The notes under the pieces were generated by a model. That model made no database searches and was not told the origin of the DNA. It saw only the letters and a program-made list of their open reading frames with translations. Of a DNA stretch of 64,000 nt, positions 54,800 through 64,000 are shown in pieces. The stretch lies in the NCBI RefSeq assembly GCF_000284095.1, contig NC_017068.1:620001-684000 (forward strand), read 5' to 3'. Position numbers and translations under genes: made by a program. The stretch comes from Selenomonas ruminantium subsp. lactilytica TAM6421. GTDB lineage: Bacteria; Bacillota; Negativicutes; Selenomonadales; Selenomonadaceae. Each line of letters opens with the position of its first letter. Position 1 is the stretch's first letter.

Positions 54800-56507
54800 C
54801 TTATATGCACCTACCCTGCGCAATACGCCGGCTGAAGCCGAGATTGCCAGCCATCAGCTCATGTACCGGGCCGGCATGATCCGCAAGGTAGCTGGCGGTA
54901 TGTACACCTATCTGCCTCTGGGCTGGCGTGTCATCCGCAAGATCGAGGAAATCATCCGGGAGGAAATGGACGCCGCTGGCGGTCAGGAAATCGGCATGCC
55001 GATCCTGCAGCCTTCCGAGCTTTGGGAGGAAAGCGGCCGTTGGGCAGCTTATGGCGATGAAATGATGCGCATCAAGGACCGTCATGGCCGCAACTTCTGC
55101 CTTGGGCCGACCCACGAGGAAATGATTACGGATTTGGTGCGGGATGAAGTCAGCTCCTACAAGCAGCTGCCACTGATGCTCTATCAGATTCAGGACAAGT
55201 TCCGCGATGAACGCCGCCCCCGCTTCGGTCTGATGCGCAGTCGTGAGTTTATCATGAAGGATTTGTACTCCTTTGATAAAGATGTGGAAGGCATGAACGT
55301 TTCCTATCAGAAGATGTATGATGCCTACACCAACATCTATACCCGCATGGGCCTGGAATTCCGTCCCGTAGAGGCCGACAACGGTGCCATCGGCGGCGGC
55401 CATTCCCATGAGTTCACGGTGCTGGCCGAAGCAGGCGAATCCAATATCGCTTACTGCTCCAAGTGCGATTATGCCGCCAGCGATGAAAAAGCTGCTTTGG
55501 CACCGATCGAAGCCCCGGCAGAAGAAGAACTGCCGCTGGAAAAGGTGGCTACGCCGGGGGCCAATACCATTGAGGCACTGGCCCAGTTCTTGAACATTCC
55601 CATGGAAAAGACCATCAAGGCCGTAGCGTACCAGTCCGATAACGGCAAGCTCGTACTGGCCTTTGTCCGTGGTGACCATGATGTCAATGAAGTCAAGGTC
55701 ATCAATCAGGTGGAAGGCGCGCTGGAACTCACCATGGCAGAAGATGAAGCCATCATGAATGCCGGCGGCTGCCCGGGCTTTATGAGTGCCATTGGCATCA
55801 AGCCCGGCGAAGATGTGATTGTCCTCGTTGATCCCACGGTCATGAATATGCACAATGCGGTGGCCGGGGCCAATGAAGTGGATGCCCATTACAAGAATGT
55901 GAACCCGCAGCGCGATTTCAATGCTGAGGGCATTATCGTCACCGACCTGCGCATGGTCAAGGAAGGGGATGCCTGCCCTCACTGCGGCGCAGAGCTCAAG
56001 ATGACCCGTGGCATCGAAGCCGGCCAGGTCTTCACCCTGGGCACGAAGTACAGCCAGGCTATGGGCGCCATGTTCCTGGACGAGCAGGGCAAGCAGCAGC
56101 CCCTTTACATGGGCTGCTACGGTATCGGCGTAGGCCGTACCATGGCTGCTGCCATCGAGCAGAACAACGACGAGAACGGCATTATCTGGCCCCGGGCCAT
56201 CGCTCCCTTTGAAGTGGTGGTTGTGGCTGTCAATGCCAAGAAGGAAGATCAGCTGGCTTATTCCGAGGAAATCTACAAGGAATGCAAGGCCGCCGGCATC
56301 GACACCCTGCTGGACGACCGTAAGGAACGTGCGGGCGTCAAGTTCAAGGACTGCGACCTGATTGGTTATCCGCTGCGCGTAGTGGTGGGCCCCAAGGCCG
56401 TGGAAGAAGGACAGATTGAAATCAAGGTGCGCAAGACCGGTGAGATGTTCACCGTCAGCCGTGATGAATATCTGGCCAAGGTTCAGGAAATCCTGGCTAC
56501 CCTTTAA
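54786..56507 (+). CDS. proS: Prolyl-tRNA synthetase (bacterial type)
   Basis: Charges tRNA-Pro. The 573-residue protein has [18 protein letters not shown], class II motif 2 ([20 protein letters not shown]), an INS editing domain between motifs 2 and 3 (about 225-405, with [11 protein letters not shown]), and [20 protein letters not shown] 54786 overlaps the end of ispG; GGAGG is 12 bp upstream. A terminator follows. Confidence 0.97.
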   Translation: MRASNLYAPTLRNTPAEAEIASHQLMYRAGMIRKVAGGMYTYLPLGWRVIRKIEEIIREEMDAAGGQEIGMPILQPSELWEESGRWAAYGDEMMRIKDRHGRNFCLGPTHEEMITDLVRDEVSSYKQLPLMLYQIQDKFRDERRPRFGLMRSREFIMKDLYSFDKDVEGMNVSYQKMYDAYTNIYTRMGLEFRPVEADNGAIGGGHSHEFTVLAEAGESNIAYCSKCDYAASDEKAALAPIEAPAEEELPLEKVATPGANTIEALAQFLNIPMEKTIKAVAYQSDNGKLVLAFVRGDHDVNEVKVINQVEGALELTMAEDEAIMNAGGCPGFMSAIGIKPGEDVIVLVDPTVMNMHNAVAGANEVDAHYKNVNPQRDFNAEGIIVTDLRMVKEGDACPHCGAELKMTRGIEAGQVFTLGTKYSQAMGAMFLDEQGKQQPLYMGCYGIGVGRTMAAAIEQNNDENGIIWPRAIAPFEVVVVAVNAKKEDQLAYSEEIYKECKAAGIDTLLDDRKERAGVKFKDCDLIGYPLRVVVGPKAVEEGQIEIKVRKTGEMFTVSRDEYLAKVQEILATL

Positions 56508-56520
56508 GAGAACAATTATG

Positions 56521-56547
56521 AAGCCTTCCCTGCGGGGAGGGCTTTTT
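56521..56547 (+). terminator. Terminator after proS
   Basis: A 10-bp stem (AAGCCTTCCC with GGGAGGGCTT, one G-U pair) around TGCG, followed by TTT. It ends the uppS-proS operon. Confidence 0.85.
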
Positions 56548-56581
56548 GATTAAGTATACATGTACACATAAGCTCAAACAG

Positions 56582-56610
56582 TAGACACCCTTTACATAAA
56601 TCCATATAAT
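56582..56610 (+). promoter_or_regulatory. Promoter of the symporter gene
   Basis: TAGACA (56582-56587), 17-bp spacer, TATAAT (56605-56610), 50 bp before the start codon. Confidence 0.65.
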
Positions 56611-56659
56611 AAAATTAGATGGATTCGTATTTATTATTTATAGTAAAGGGAGTGATATC

Positions 56660-57883
56660 ATGAACCTTTCCATCAAAATCTTTATCGCGCTGGTTCTCTC
56701 TGTTGTCGTGGGACTTATTGCTGGGGAACCTGCCCTGCCCTTTATCAACTGGTGGATTGCACCGATTGGTACCATGTTCATCAATCTCATCAAGATGATG
56801 ATCGTACCGGTGGTGTTCTTCTCCTTGGTAGTGGGGATGACCAGCCTGGGTGATACCAAAAAGCTGGGGCGTATTGGTGCCAAGACGGTAGTGCTTTATC
56901 TGCTGACTACGGCTGTGGCGATTTTGATTGGCTTTGGCGTAGCAGGGATTTTGAGCCCGGGGACGGGAATTTCTCTGGCTAGCGATGCCACCTACAAGGT
57001 AAAGGAAGCACCGGGACTCATGCAGGTGCTGGTGGCCATGATACCGGCTAATCCCATTGATGCCATGGCAAAAGCGCAGATTCTGCCCGTTATTGTGTTC
57101 TCATTGTTTGTAGGGATTGGTATTGTCCATGTGGGCGGCGAACGGGCACAGCTGCTGATGAAGTTCTTCGATGCTGCTGCTGAAGTTTCCTACAAGATCA
57201 TTGGCATCGTGATGCAGTTTGCACCGATCGGTGTCTTTGCCCTGCTTTTGCCGGTAGTTGCCAAGAATGGCCCCTCTGTCCTGTTGCCATTGATGTCTGT
57301 TATTGCCTGTGTGGCCATCGGCTGCGTGATTCATGCAGTGGTGGTTTATTCTTCCCTGGCCCGCCTTTGGGGCGGCCATACGCCGATGGAATTCTTCCGG
57401 GGCATGAGTGAGGCCATGATGATTGCCTTCACGACCTGCTCCAGTGCGGCAGCTCTGCCTGTCAATATGAAGAACTGCCAGGAAAAACTCGGTGTATCCC
57501 GTGAGGTTTCCTCTTTCGTCCTGCCGCTGGGGGCAACCATCAACATGGATGGTACGGCACTCTATATGGGCGTATACTCCCTCTTTATTGCCAATGTGTT
57601 TGGCGTTGACCTGACCATGGGACAGATCCTGATGATCGTCCTGACGGGTACGCTGGCATCCATCGGCACCGCCGGTGTTCCGGGTGCCGGGCTTATCATG
57701 CTGGCCATGGTATTGCAGACCGCCGGCCTGCCGCTGGAAGGTTTGGCTCTGGTAGCCGGCATCGACCGTGTGCTGGATATGTTCCGTACCTGCCTGAATA
57801 TCACGGGTGACGCTGCTGTGACCATCGTGATGGATCAGGAAGAGAAAAAATATGACAGCAATATAGCTGGTGCAAAAGTATAA
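56660..57883 (+). CDS. Dicarboxylate/amino acid:cation symporter (DAACS family)
   Basis: A 407-residue membrane transporter, about eight helices plus re-entrant hairpins. The family motifs are clear: MMIVPVVFFSLVVGM, the serine-rich hairpin AFTTCSSAAALPVNMK, LPLGATINMDGTALYMGV and DRVLDMFRTCLNITGDAAV. It probably takes up glutamate, aspartate or C4-dicarboxylates with Na+ or H+. It is a single-gene unit between its own promoter and terminator. Exact substrate is not readable. Confidence 0.93.
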   Translation: MNLSIKIFIALVLSVVVGLIAGEPALPFINWWIAPIGTMFINLIKMMIVPVVFFSLVVGMTSLGDTKKLGRIGAKTVVLYLLTTAVAILIGFGVAGILSPGTGISLASDATYKVKEAPGLMQVLVAMIPANPIDAMAKAQILPVIVFSLFVGIGIVHVGGERAQLLMKFFDAAAEVSYKIIGIVMQFAPIGVFALLLPVVAKNGPSVLLPLMSVIACVAIGCVIHAVVVYSSLARLWGGHTPMEFFRGMSEAMMIAFTTCSSAAALPVNMKNCQEKLGVSREVSSFVLPLGATINMDGTALYMGVYSLFIANVFGVDLTMGQILMIVLTGTLASIGTAGVPGAGLIMLAMVLQTAGLPLEGLALVAGIDRVLDMFRTCLNITGDAAVTIVMDQEEKKYDSNIAGAKV

Positions 57884-57900
57884 ACTGAATTGATGTTCCA

Positions 57901-57947
57901 AAGGCATCTGATCGTTCGTCTGACGGATCAGATGCCTTATTTTTTTA
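57901..57947 (+). terminator. Terminator after the symporter gene
   Basis: A perfect 13-bp stem (AAGGCATCTGATC with GATCAGATGCCTT) around a 12-base loop and a run of seven to eight T. Confidence 0.92.
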
Positions 57948-58059
57948 CCGTTTTTACATGTAGTTTTAGCAGGAATGGAAGCCTCGGTGTCGAATAAGCA
58001 CCATAGAAAGAAGAGTCTAAATAATCGGATAGGAATAAAGATGGTTTGGAGGGATACGT

Positions 58060-59835
58060 ATGTCACTAAAGGGACGGTTTGTGCTGATGGTCATTGGCAT
58101 AGCAGTGCTGACAGCCGTCTGTGTCAGTGCGGCGTTCATCGTGAGCCTGAAGTCGGAGTCAGAGCGGCAGGTTACGGCGGTGCGGCAGACATTGACGCAG
58201 GATGTGGAACGGGAATTGAAGATACAGACGGAAACGGCGATTTCCCTGATCAAGCAGGTGTATGACCGCCAGCAGAAAGGGGAGCTTACGGAGGAGCAGG
58301 CTCGGAAGGAAGCGGCTGATCTGGTGCGGAATCTGCGCTATGATGATGGCAAGGGCTATTTCTGGGTGGATACCTATGAAGGTGTCAATGTGGTGCTCTT
58401 AGGCCGTGATACGGAAGGAAAATCCCGTATCAATCTCACCGATCCTTCCGGCAAGCATTTCATCAAGGAAATGATCGAAAATGGCCGCAAGGATGGGGGC
58501 GGCTATACGGATCTGATGTTTGCCAAGCCCAATGAAACTACTCCTTTGCCCAAACGCAATTATACGGCATCCTTTGCTCCCTATCAGTGGGTATTGGGCA
58601 CCGGTGTCTGGATTGATTATATCGACAGCCGGGTAGCCGAGGAACAGGCTGCTGCTGATGATGCCTTTAAATCCACGTTGATCAATACATTGCTGATCAA
58701 TGTTGTCCTGCTGGCCATATTCTCAGGGCTGGGGCTGCTGGCGGCAAAATCCATTGTGGGGCCCTTGCATATCGTTACCAATCGTCTGGGCATCATGGCA
58801 ACCGGTGATTTGCGGGAAGATCCCTCGTTGGAAGATGTATTCCATCGCAGTGATGAGATCGGTGAGATGAGCCGTGCCCTGCATACCCTGCAGACACATG
58901 TCAGTGAGATGATGCGGCAGATCATCGATTCCAGCCAGCAGGTGGCGGCTTCCAGTCTGCAGCTGACTAATAGTTCCGAGCAGTCGGCAGAGGTCAGCGG
59001 TACGGTGGCTGACAGCATCGTCAATGTGGCGGGCTCCTGCAGTGAGCAGTTCACGGAAGTGGAGAATGCCAGCTCCAATATTGAAAGCTTGTCTGAGAGC
59101 ATGGAGCGGTTCAAGAAGACCATCGAACATGCCGGCAAGGTAGTAGCAGAGGCCAAGGGCCAGGCTGACAGCGGTGAAAAAGCTGTAACGGGAGCTGTGC
59201 GGCAGATGGAACTGATCGAGCAGTCTGTGAGCCAGTCGGCGCAGGTTATCGAAGAGCTGGGCAAGGAGTCCGATAAGATTGGCACGATTGTGGATGCGAT
59301 TTCCCAGATTGCCGAGCAGACGAACCTGTTGGCCCTCAATGCAGCCATTGAGGCCGCCCGTGCCGGTGAGCATGGCCGGGGCTTTGCAGTAGTGGCCGAT
59401 GAAGTCCGGAAACTGGCCGAGCAGTCCAGTTCTTCGGCAGGTGAGATTTCCAATCTGATCGGTTCCATTCAGGATAAGGCACGGGATGCGGTTTCGGTCA
59501 TGCATGATGGCGTATCCCAGGTGCAGAATGGTGTAGGCGCTGTAAACGGTGCCGGCAACAGCTTCAAGGATATTGCCGGCATGGTGGAACAGGTTGTGGA
59601 AGAGACGGCGGAAATGGAGCGTACGGTGGTCAGCCTGGCCAATAATACCAGCACCATCTATGCTGCGGTCAACAAGATCAGCGAGATGAGCCGGAACGTG
59701 GCAGCAGAAGCCGAGTCCGTATCGGCAGCCACCGAGGAACAGACGGCAACCATGAATGAGATCGCCAGCGCTAGCCGCCGGCTTACGGAAATGGCCAATG
59801 GCATGGAAAGTTCCGTAGAGAAATTCAAGATTTGA
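58060..59835 (+). CDS. Methyl-accepting chemotaxis protein with Cache sensor
   Basis: A 591-residue chemoreceptor. It has an N-terminal membrane helix (about 7-30), a periplasmic sCache_2-type domain (about 35-195, with [15 protein letters not shown] and [11 protein letters not shown]), a second helix (about 207-230), HAMP and a long signalling coiled coil with the hairpin tip [19 protein letters not shown] that binds CheA and CheW. Domain order is standard. Sensors of this type often bind small carboxylates, and the neighbouring symporter hints at that, but the ligand is unknown. No clear sigma-28 promoter was found upstream. Confidence 0.93.
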   Translation: MSLKGRFVLMVIGIAVLTAVCVSAAFIVSLKSESERQVTAVRQTLTQDVERELKIQTETAISLIKQVYDRQQKGELTEEQARKEAADLVRNLRYDDGKGYFWVDTYEGVNVVLLGRDTEGKSRINLTDPSGKHFIKEMIENGRKDGGGYTDLMFAKPNETTPLPKRNYTASFAPYQWVLGTGVWIDYIDSRVAEEQAAADDAFKSTLINTLLINVVLLAIFSGLGLLAAKSIVGPLHIVTNRLGIMATGDLREDPSLEDVFHRSDEIGEMSRALHTLQTHVSEMMRQIIDSSQQVAASSLQLTNSSEQSAEVSGTVADSIVNVAGSCSEQFTEVENASSNIESLSESMERFKKTIEHAGKVVAEAKGQADSGEKAVTGAVRQMELIEQSVSQSAQVIEELGKESDKIGTIVDAISQIAEQTNLLALNAAIEAARAGEHGRGFAVVADEVRKLAEQSSSSAGEISNLIGSIQDKARDAVSVMHDGVSQVQNGVGAVNGAGNSFKDIAGMVEQVVEETAEMERTVVSLANNTSTIYAAVNKISEMSRNVAAEAESVSAATEEQTATMNEIASASRRLTEMANGMESSVEKFKI

Positions 59836-59846
59836 GTGTATGTCGC

Positions 59847-59874
59847 TTGCATTTTCTGTTTCAGGGCGTATAAT
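59847..59874 (+). promoter_or_regulatory. Promoter of the thiamine operon
   Basis: TTGCAT (59847-59852), 16-bp spacer and TATAAT (59869-59874), directly upstream of the TPP riboswitch. Confidence 0.55.
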
Positions 59875-59890
59875 GGAGTTGTAACTTCAT

Positions 59891-59990
59891 AGCAAGGGGA
59901 GCTTGCGGCGTGAGCACAGCAGGCTGAGAGGAGGCTTAAGGTCTCGACCCATAACCTGATTTGGATAATGCCAACGTAGGGATGTGCAAG
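59891..59990 (+). ncRNA. TPP riboswitch (THI element)
   Basis: The conserved elements appear in order: GGGGAGC near the 5' end, GGCTGAGAGG (pyrimidine-sensing helix), GACCC, then ACCTGATTTGGATAATGCC and AACGTAGGGA at the 3' end. It binds thiamine pyrophosphate and should switch off the following thi genes. The downstream hairpin at 60005-60036 is the probable expression platform. Confidence 0.95.
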
Positions 59991-60004
59991 CGAATTGTAT
60001 TTTT

Positions 60005-60036
60005 AGGGACTGTCCAAGAAGGGCAGTCCCTTTATT
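60005..60036 (+). terminator. Terminator of the TPP riboswitch
   Basis: An 11-bp stem (AGGGACTGTCC with GGGCAGTCCCT, one G-U pair) around AAGAA, followed by TTATT. It would form when TPP is bound. The U-tract is short, so termination may be partial. Confidence 0.75.
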
Positions 60037-60060
60037 GTGGTGTCCAAAAGGAGGCGAATC

Positions 60061-60255
60061 ATGGTAACGATAAATGGCAGCCCGGAGGCGGCCGCAGGCG
60101 TGAGTCTTGCGGACTGGCTGGATCAGGCAGGCTACAGCGGGCGGATGATTGCCGTGGAATATAATGGGGAGATTATTTCCGCGGAGCAGTATCCGCAGGT
60201 GTGTCTGCATGATGGTGATGTGGTGGAAATCGTCTGCTTTATGGGCGGCGGTTGA
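60061..60255 (+). CDS. thiS: ThiS, sulfur carrier protein
   Basis: A 64-residue ubiquitin-like carrier that delivers sulfur as a C-terminal thiocarboxylate for thiazole synthesis. It begins [13 protein letters not shown] and ends CFMGGG, with the required Gly-Gly. AAGGAGG before the ATG at 60061 rules out the upstream in-frame start at 60037. Adenylation would be by the ThiF encoded at 62909. Confidence 0.93.
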   Translation: MVTINGSPEAAAGVSLADWLDQAGYSGRMIAVEYNGEIISAEQYPQVCLHDGDVVEIVCFMGGG

Positions 60256-60275
60256 GTTTGATGGAGGCTGATACG

Positions 60276-61055
60276 ATGGAAAACAATATGGAGGATTGTC
60301 TGGAACTGGGCGGTCATAGATTTCATTCCCGGTTTATCCTGGGTTCCGGCAAGTATTCTTTGCAGCTGATCGAGGCGGCGGTGCAGGACGCCGGGGCGGA
60401 GATTGTGACCTTGGCGGTGCGCCGGGCCAATACCCAGGACAAGGAAAATATTCTGGACTATATCCCAAAAAATGTGACGCTTTTGCCGAACACTTCCGGG
60501 GCCCGCAATGCGGAGGAAGCGGTGCGCATTGCCAAACTTGCCCGAGCCATGGGTTGCGGGGATTTTGTCAAGATTGAGATCATGCGGGACAGCAAATACC
60601 TGCTGCCGGATAATGCAGAAACCATCAGGGCCACGGAAATACTGGCCAAGGAAGGTTTTACCGTGCTGCCTTATATGTACCCGGATCTGAATGTGGCCCG
60701 GGATCTTGAGAGTGCCGGTGCCGCTGCGGTAATGCCCTTGGCATCGCCCATCGGTTCCAACAAGGGGCTGGCCACGAAGGAATTCATTCAGATTCTCATC
60801 GATGAAATTGACCTGCCCATTATCGTGGATGCAGGGATCGGAGCGCCTTCCCAGGCCTGTGAGGCCATGGAGATGGGAGCGGCGGCCATTATGGCCAATA
60901 CGGCGCTGGCCACGGCGGGAAATCTGCCCCTGATGGCCTCCGCCTTCAAGGATGCCATTACCGCCGGGCGCAAGGCATATCTGGCCGGCCTGGGCCGGGT
61001 GCTTACCCGTGGGGCTGAGGCCTCTGATCCGCTGACCGGCTTTTTGCATGACTGA
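60276..61055 (+). CDS. thiG: ThiG, thiazole synthase
   Basis: Forms the thiamine thiazole from deoxyxylulose phosphate, dehydroglycine and ThiS thiocarboxylate. The 259-residue TIM-barrel protein has [14 protein letters not shown], the Schiff-base lysine in [15 protein letters not shown], and [11 protein letters not shown] with [14 protein letters not shown] for phosphate binding. GGAGG at 60263-60267 favours ATG 60276 over the earlier in-frame starts. It uses deoxyxylulose phosphate, which is shared with the MEP pathway genes in this window. Confidence 0.94.
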   Translation: MENNMEDCLELGGHRFHSRFILGSGKYSLQLIEAAVQDAGAEIVTLAVRRANTQDKENILDYIPKNVTLLPNTSGARNAEEAVRIAKLARAMGCGDFVKIEIMRDSKYLLPDNAETIRATEILAKEGFTVLPYMYPDLNVARDLESAGAAAVMPLASPIGSNKGLATKEFIQILIDEIDLPIIVDAGIGAPSQACEAMEMGAAAIMANTALATAGNLPLMASAFKDAITAGRKAYLAGLGRVLTRGAEASDPLTGFLHD

Positions 61056-61067
61056 GGGGGCCTGAAG

Positions 61068-62321
61068 ATGGCAGAGAATAATTTTTTGATCGACTCGGCA
61101 CGGCTGGGGGAAAAGGCCCTGCAGCGCAAGCATGAGCTGGAGAACAATCCCGCCAGCCGCAAGAGCCCGCTGGAGTATTTCCCGGATATGGAACAGCTGG
61201 ACTCGTCGGTGGAACGGGCTGTACTCACGGAAATGGAGGACTATGATTGTCACCGCTATACGGCAGTCGATGTGCGGCGGGCCCTTAATCATAAGACCTG
61301 CTCCAAGGAAGATTTCAAGGCCTTGCTGTCTCCGGCGGCGGCGCCCTTTCTGGAGGAGATGGCCCGCCGGGCCCAGCGGGAAACCGGCCGCCATTTCGGC
61401 AATACGGTGTATCTGTTCACGCCCCTCTATATTGCCAATTACTGCGAGAATTACTGCGTCTACTGCGGTTTCAACTGTTACAACGATATTCAGCGTCTGC
61501 AGTTGGATGAGGAGCAGATCGAGCATGAGATGCAGGTCATTGCCCAAAGCGGCATGGAGGAAATCCTGCTGCTGACGGGGGAGAGCAAGGCCAAGAGCAG
61601 TCTGGAATACATTGGCAGGGCCTGTGAGCTGGCCCGGAAGTATTTCCGCAATGTGGGGCTGGAAATCTATCCCGTCAATACGGATGACTACCGTTACCTG
61701 CATCAGTGTGGCGCCGATTATGTGACGGTTTTTCAGGAGACCTACAATCTGGAGCAGTATGAAAAACTGCATCTTCTGGGCCATAAGCGGGTGTTCCCAT
61801 ATCGCTTTGCGGCCCAGGAACGGGCTCTGCGCGGCGGCATGCGGGGCGTGGGCTTCTCGGCTTTGCTGGGGCTTGCGGATTTCCGCAAGGATGCGCTGGC
61901 CACGGCCCTCCATGTCTGGCATCTGCAGCGCCGCTATCCCTGGGCGGAATTTTCCCTGTCCTGTCCGCGGCTGCGCCCCATCGTCAACAATGATAAGATC
62001 ACGCCGCAGGGTGTAGGAGAGCGGGAGCTCTGTCAGGTGCTCTGCGCTTACCGGATCTTCCTGCCCTATGCGGGAATTACGGTTTCCTCCCGGGAGACGG
62101 CCTCTTTCCGCAATGGCATTGCCAAAATCTGCGCCACGAAGATTTCCGCCGGGGTGTCCACGGGCATTGGCGACCATGAGGAAAAATATGAGGGGCATCA
62201 GGAAGGCAAGGCCGGTGATGAGCAGTTCGAGATTGCCGATAATCGCAGTATTACCACGATGTATGCGGATATGAGCGGTGAAGGCCTGCAGCCGGTGCTC
62301 AATGATTATGTCTATGTCTGA
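61068..62321 (+). CDS. thiH: ThiH, 2-iminoacetate synthase (tyrosine lyase)
   Basis: A radical-SAM enzyme that cleaves tyrosine to dehydroglycine and p-cresol in anaerobes. The 417-residue protein has the CxxxCxxC cluster in ANYCENYCVYCGFN, followed by EEILLLTGES and YVTVFQETYN. Its use in place of the oxygen-dependent ThiO fits an anaerobe. It lies 12 bp after thiG; the next gene overlaps its 3' end or starts just after. Confidence 0.95.
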   Translation: MAENNFLIDSARLGEKALQRKHELENNPASRKSPLEYFPDMEQLDSSVERAVLTEMEDYDCHRYTAVDVRRALNHKTCSKEDFKALLSPAAAPFLEEMARRAQRETGRHFGNTVYLFTPLYIANYCENYCVYCGFNCYNDIQRLQLDEEQIEHEMQVIAQSGMEEILLLTGESKAKSSLEYIGRACELARKYFRNVGLEIYPVNTDDYRYLHQCGADYVTVFQETYNLEQYEKLHLLGHKRVFPYRFAAQERALRGGMRGVGFSALLGLADFRKDALATALHVWHLQRRYPWAEFSLSCPRLRPIVNNDKITPQGVGERELCQVLCAYRIFLPYAGITVSSRETASFRNGIAKICATKISAGVSTGIGDHEEKYEGHQEGKAGDEQFEIADNRSITTMYADMSGEGLQPVLNDYVYV

Positions 62322-62904
62322 TATGGATTGGAAAGATATTTTGGCGGTGACAAACCGCCATCTATGCACAGGGAATTTCCTGCAGCAGGTGGAAAAAGTG
62401 GCCAGACGTAAGCCTAAGGCCCTTATCCTGAGGGAAAAGGATCTGCCTGAGCAGGATTACCGGCAGTTGGCAACTGAAGTACAGAAAATCTGCCGTCAGT
62501 ATGATGTTCCCTTGCATCTGCATAACTTTCCGCAGGCGGCTGCCGGTCTGTCTGCTGTCGGTTTGCATCTGCCGCTGCCGAAGCTCAGGGAGCGGACAAC
62601 AGAGGCACGGCAGCGTTGGAAAGTTTTGGGAACTTCCTGTCATAGTGTGGCAGAGGTGCAGGAAGCAGTGGCATTGGGCTGTACTTATATTGTTGCCGGG
62701 CATATCTATGCTACGGACTGTAAGCGGGGCTTGCCGGGCAGGGGGCTGGATTTTTTGCGGGCGGCCTGTCAGGCGGCAAGTACTGTGCCGGTCTATGCCA
62801 TTGGCGGCATCACGCCGGAGCGATTGCCTGCTGTATTGGCGGCTGGTGCCGCGGGAGCCTGCGTGATGAGCGGTATGATGAAGGATTCGGAATGGTGGAG
62901 GTGA
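62314..62904 (+). CDS. Thiamine phosphate synthase / TenI family protein
   Basis: A roughly 196-residue TIM-barrel protein of the ThiE/TenI family (PKALILREKDLPEQDY, GLHLPLPKL, YIVAGHIYATDCKRGLPGRG, PVYAIGGITPERL). The segment VLGTSCHSVAEVQEA has the histidine position of TenI thiazole tautomerase, where ThiE usually has Thr. LHNFPQAA replaces the NDR motif expected in ThiE, so a TenI role (aromatising the thiazole made by ThiGH) is preferred. Start codons at 62308, 62314 or 62323 lack a clear ribosome site and overlap or abut thiH. Confidence 0.75.
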   Translation: MSDMDWKDILAVTNRHLCTGNFLQQVEKVARRKPKALILREKDLPEQDYRQLATEVQKICRQYDVPLHLHNFPQAAAGLSAVGLHLPLPKLRERTTEARQRWKVLGTSCHSVAEVQEAVALGCTYIVAGHIYATDCKRGLPGRGLDFLRAACQAASTVPVYAIGGITPERLPAVLAAGAAGACVMSGMMKDSEWWR

Positions 62905-62908
62905 GTCT

Positions 62909-63679
62909 GTGGAATGGAATAACGAATTGAATAGCGAAGAGCAGGAACGTTATGCGCGGCAGATCATGCTGCCGGATTTTGGCGAAGCGGGGCAGAAAAA
63001 ATTGAAAGCCGCCCGGGTGCTGGTGATTGGTGCCGGGGGGCTTGGTTCACCGGCCGCCTTTTATCTGGCCGCTGCCGGCATTGGCACGGTGGGACTGGCA
63101 GATTTTGACCATGTGGAGCTGTCCAACCTGCAGCGGCAGCTGCTGCATACTACGGCGGATCTGGGCCGGCGCAAGATTGACAGCGGCCGGGAGACTTTGC
63201 AGGCCTTGAATCCTGCCTTGCAGGTACCTTTATATGATGAGCCGGTCACCGAGGAGTACCTGGCAGCCATCCTGCGCAGCGAGCATTATGATATGGTGGT
63301 GGATGCGGTGGATGACGCCAAGACAAAATTTGCCATCAATGATGCCTGCGTGCAGACGAAAACTGCCTTTGTGCATGGGGGCATCCTGAAATATCAGGGG
63401 CAGCTTATGACTTATGTGCCGGGAAGCCCCTGCCTGCGCTGTCTGTTTCCGGAAGCGCAGGCAGCCCGTGGCGGGAAGAATGGCGTATTGGGTGCCGTAC
63501 CTGGCGTGATCGGCAGCCTGCAGGCCACGGAGGTTATCAAGTATCTGCTGGGTATGGGAAATCTTTTGGCCGGGCGGTTGCTGACCTATGATTCGCTGCC
63601 GCTGTCATTCCGCATATTGAATATTCCCAAGCGCGCCGAATGTAGCTGTCAGGATATTGACAGGTCAGGGCGGGAATGA
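62909..63679 (+). CDS. thiF: ThiF/MoeB-family adenylyltransferase
   Basis: Adenylates the C-terminus of ThiS before sulfur transfer. The 256-residue E1-like protein has RYARQIMLPDFGEAGQ, the nucleotide-binding VLVIGAGGLGSPAAFYLA, NLQRQLLH and a zinc site beginning CLRC, with a C-terminal CSC pair. The GTG start follows GGAGGTGA. Being inside the thi operon supports ThiF over MoeB. Confidence 0.9.
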   Translation: MEWNNELNSEEQERYARQIMLPDFGEAGQKKLKAARVLVIGAGGLGSPAAFYLAAAGIGTVGLADFDHVELSNLQRQLLHTTADLGRRKIDSGRETLQALNPALQVPLYDEPVTEEYLAAILRSEHYDMVVDAVDDAKTKFAINDACVQTKTAFVHGGILKYQGQLMTYVPGSPCLRCLFPEAQAARGGKNGVLGAVPGVIGSLQATEVIKYLLGMGNLLAGRLLTYDSLPLSFRILNIPKRAECSCQDIDRSGRE

Positions 63680-63777
63680 TACTCTAATATAAGAGAAAAC
63701 AGGATGGTTTCAAATTCTGCTGCGGCAGTGTTTGAAGCCATTTTCGTATATTCGTTGCAGTGAAAAAGGAGTAGTTT

Positions 63778-64000
63778 ATGCAGGATATTATCGGTCAGGA
63801 TATCAAGGGGATTACGCAGGATATATTGGCGGACTATGACAAGGAACGTCACATTGATAAGCTGGATGTATTCAACCAGCCGGATACCAAGGTGATTTAC
63901 GAGTTGATTCAGGAATTGACCCGGGTGGCTTATCCCGGCTATGTCAAAGATAACCATTACCGCATTTACGATATCCGCAATAACCTGTCCATGGTCATTG
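63778..64000 (+). CDS. Probable serine O-acetyltransferase, N-terminal part (cut by window end)
   Basis: An open frame runs from an ATG with AAAGGAG 6 bp upstream to the window edge (74 residues). The sequence DYDKERHIDKLDVFNQPD followed by LTRVAYPGYV resembles the N-terminal helical domain of EpsC/CysE-type serine acetyltransferases, which make O-acetylserine for cysteine synthesis. The catalytic hexapeptide-repeat domain is outside the window, so the call is tentative. Sulfur supply would suit the neighbouring thi genes. Confidence 0.55.
   Translation, partial: MQDIIGQDIKGITQDILADYDKERHIDKLDVFNQPDTKVIYELIQELTRVAYPGYVKDNHYRIYDIRNNLSMVI

Noticed and set aside
57961-58059. A sigma-28 promoter before the chemoreceptor gene
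   Set aside because: GTCGAATA and a later TAAA vaguely resemble parts of the consensus, but no TAAA-N15-GCCGATAA arrangement with correct spacing was found.

Overview
The window looks like a Gram-negative-type Firmicute of the class Negativicutes, most likely Selenomonas or a close relative. This is inferred from a clostridial/Bacillus-like fla/che operon with FliY, CheC, CheD and SigD, a glycine T-box leader, the pyrH-frr-uppS-cdsA-dxr-rseP-ispG-proS block, and a lipopolysaccharide-style sugar repertoire (GDP-heptose, CDP-dideoxyhexose, Wza-like export protein). No 16S rRNA or tRNA is present to confirm it.

Region 1 (1-19,659) is the distal part of a large flagellar/chemotaxis operon on the + strand: fliM (end only), fliY, cheY, fliO, fliP, fliQ, fliR, flhB, flhA, flhF, flhG, a YcgR-like PilZ protein, cheB, cheA, cheW, cheC, cheD, a small membrane protein, sigD, a FapA/DUF342 protein, a small charged protein and a membrane-anchored coiled-coil protein in the position SwrB occupies in Bacillus. 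Region 2 (19,660-22,922) is glyQS behind a sigma-A-type promoter and a glycine T-box, closed by a terminator.

Region 3 (22,966-48,020) is a surface-polysaccharide island. It opens with a Hin-size serine recombinase, a bidirectional terminator, and a roughly 165-bp segment bounded by two 26-bp dyads (12-bp half-site, 2-bp core, 12-bp half-site) whose cores read GT and AC, that is, in inverted orientation. Inside the segment, on the minus strand, is a near-consensus extended -10 promoter (TGGACA, 17 bp, TATAAT). As sequenced it points away from the polysaccharide operon and into the terminator; inversion would point it at a 55-residue ribbon-helix-helix regulator and the operon. This is a predicted ON/OFF phase-variation switch, sequenced in the OFF state, and is the main discovery here. 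The operon then encodes a Wzz-like chain-length protein, an initiating sugar transferase, several glycosyltransferases, an EpsG-like polymerase, a flippase, a complete GDP-D-glycero-D-manno-heptose pathway (gmhA, hddA and an hddC-gmhB fusion), most of a CDP-3,6-dideoxyhexose pathway (rfbF, rfbG, rfbH, a reductase and an RmlC-type epimerase), and ugd. An antisense higBA-type toxin-antitoxin pair sits between rfbG and rfbH. A frameshifted IS256-family element and an Rpn-type nuclease follow ugd, then galE and a Wza-like export protein. The core from about 26.9 to 34.4 kb is visibly A+T-rich, as expected for horizontally exchanged glycan genes.

Region 4 (48,025-56,547) is housekeeping: pyrH, frr, a small uncharacterised protein, a 2[4Fe-4S] ferredoxin, uppS, cdsA, dxr, rseP, ispG and proS. 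In Bacillus this block follows sigD-swrB through rpsB-tsf; here glyQS and the polysaccharide island lie between, and rpsB-tsf are absent from the window.

Region 5 (56,582-64,000) holds a dicarboxylate/amino-acid:cation symporter, a Cache-domain chemoreceptor, a TPP-riboswitch-controlled thiazole operon (thiS, thiG, thiH, a ThiE/TenI-family gene, thiF), and the start of a probable serine O-acetyltransferase cut by the window edge.
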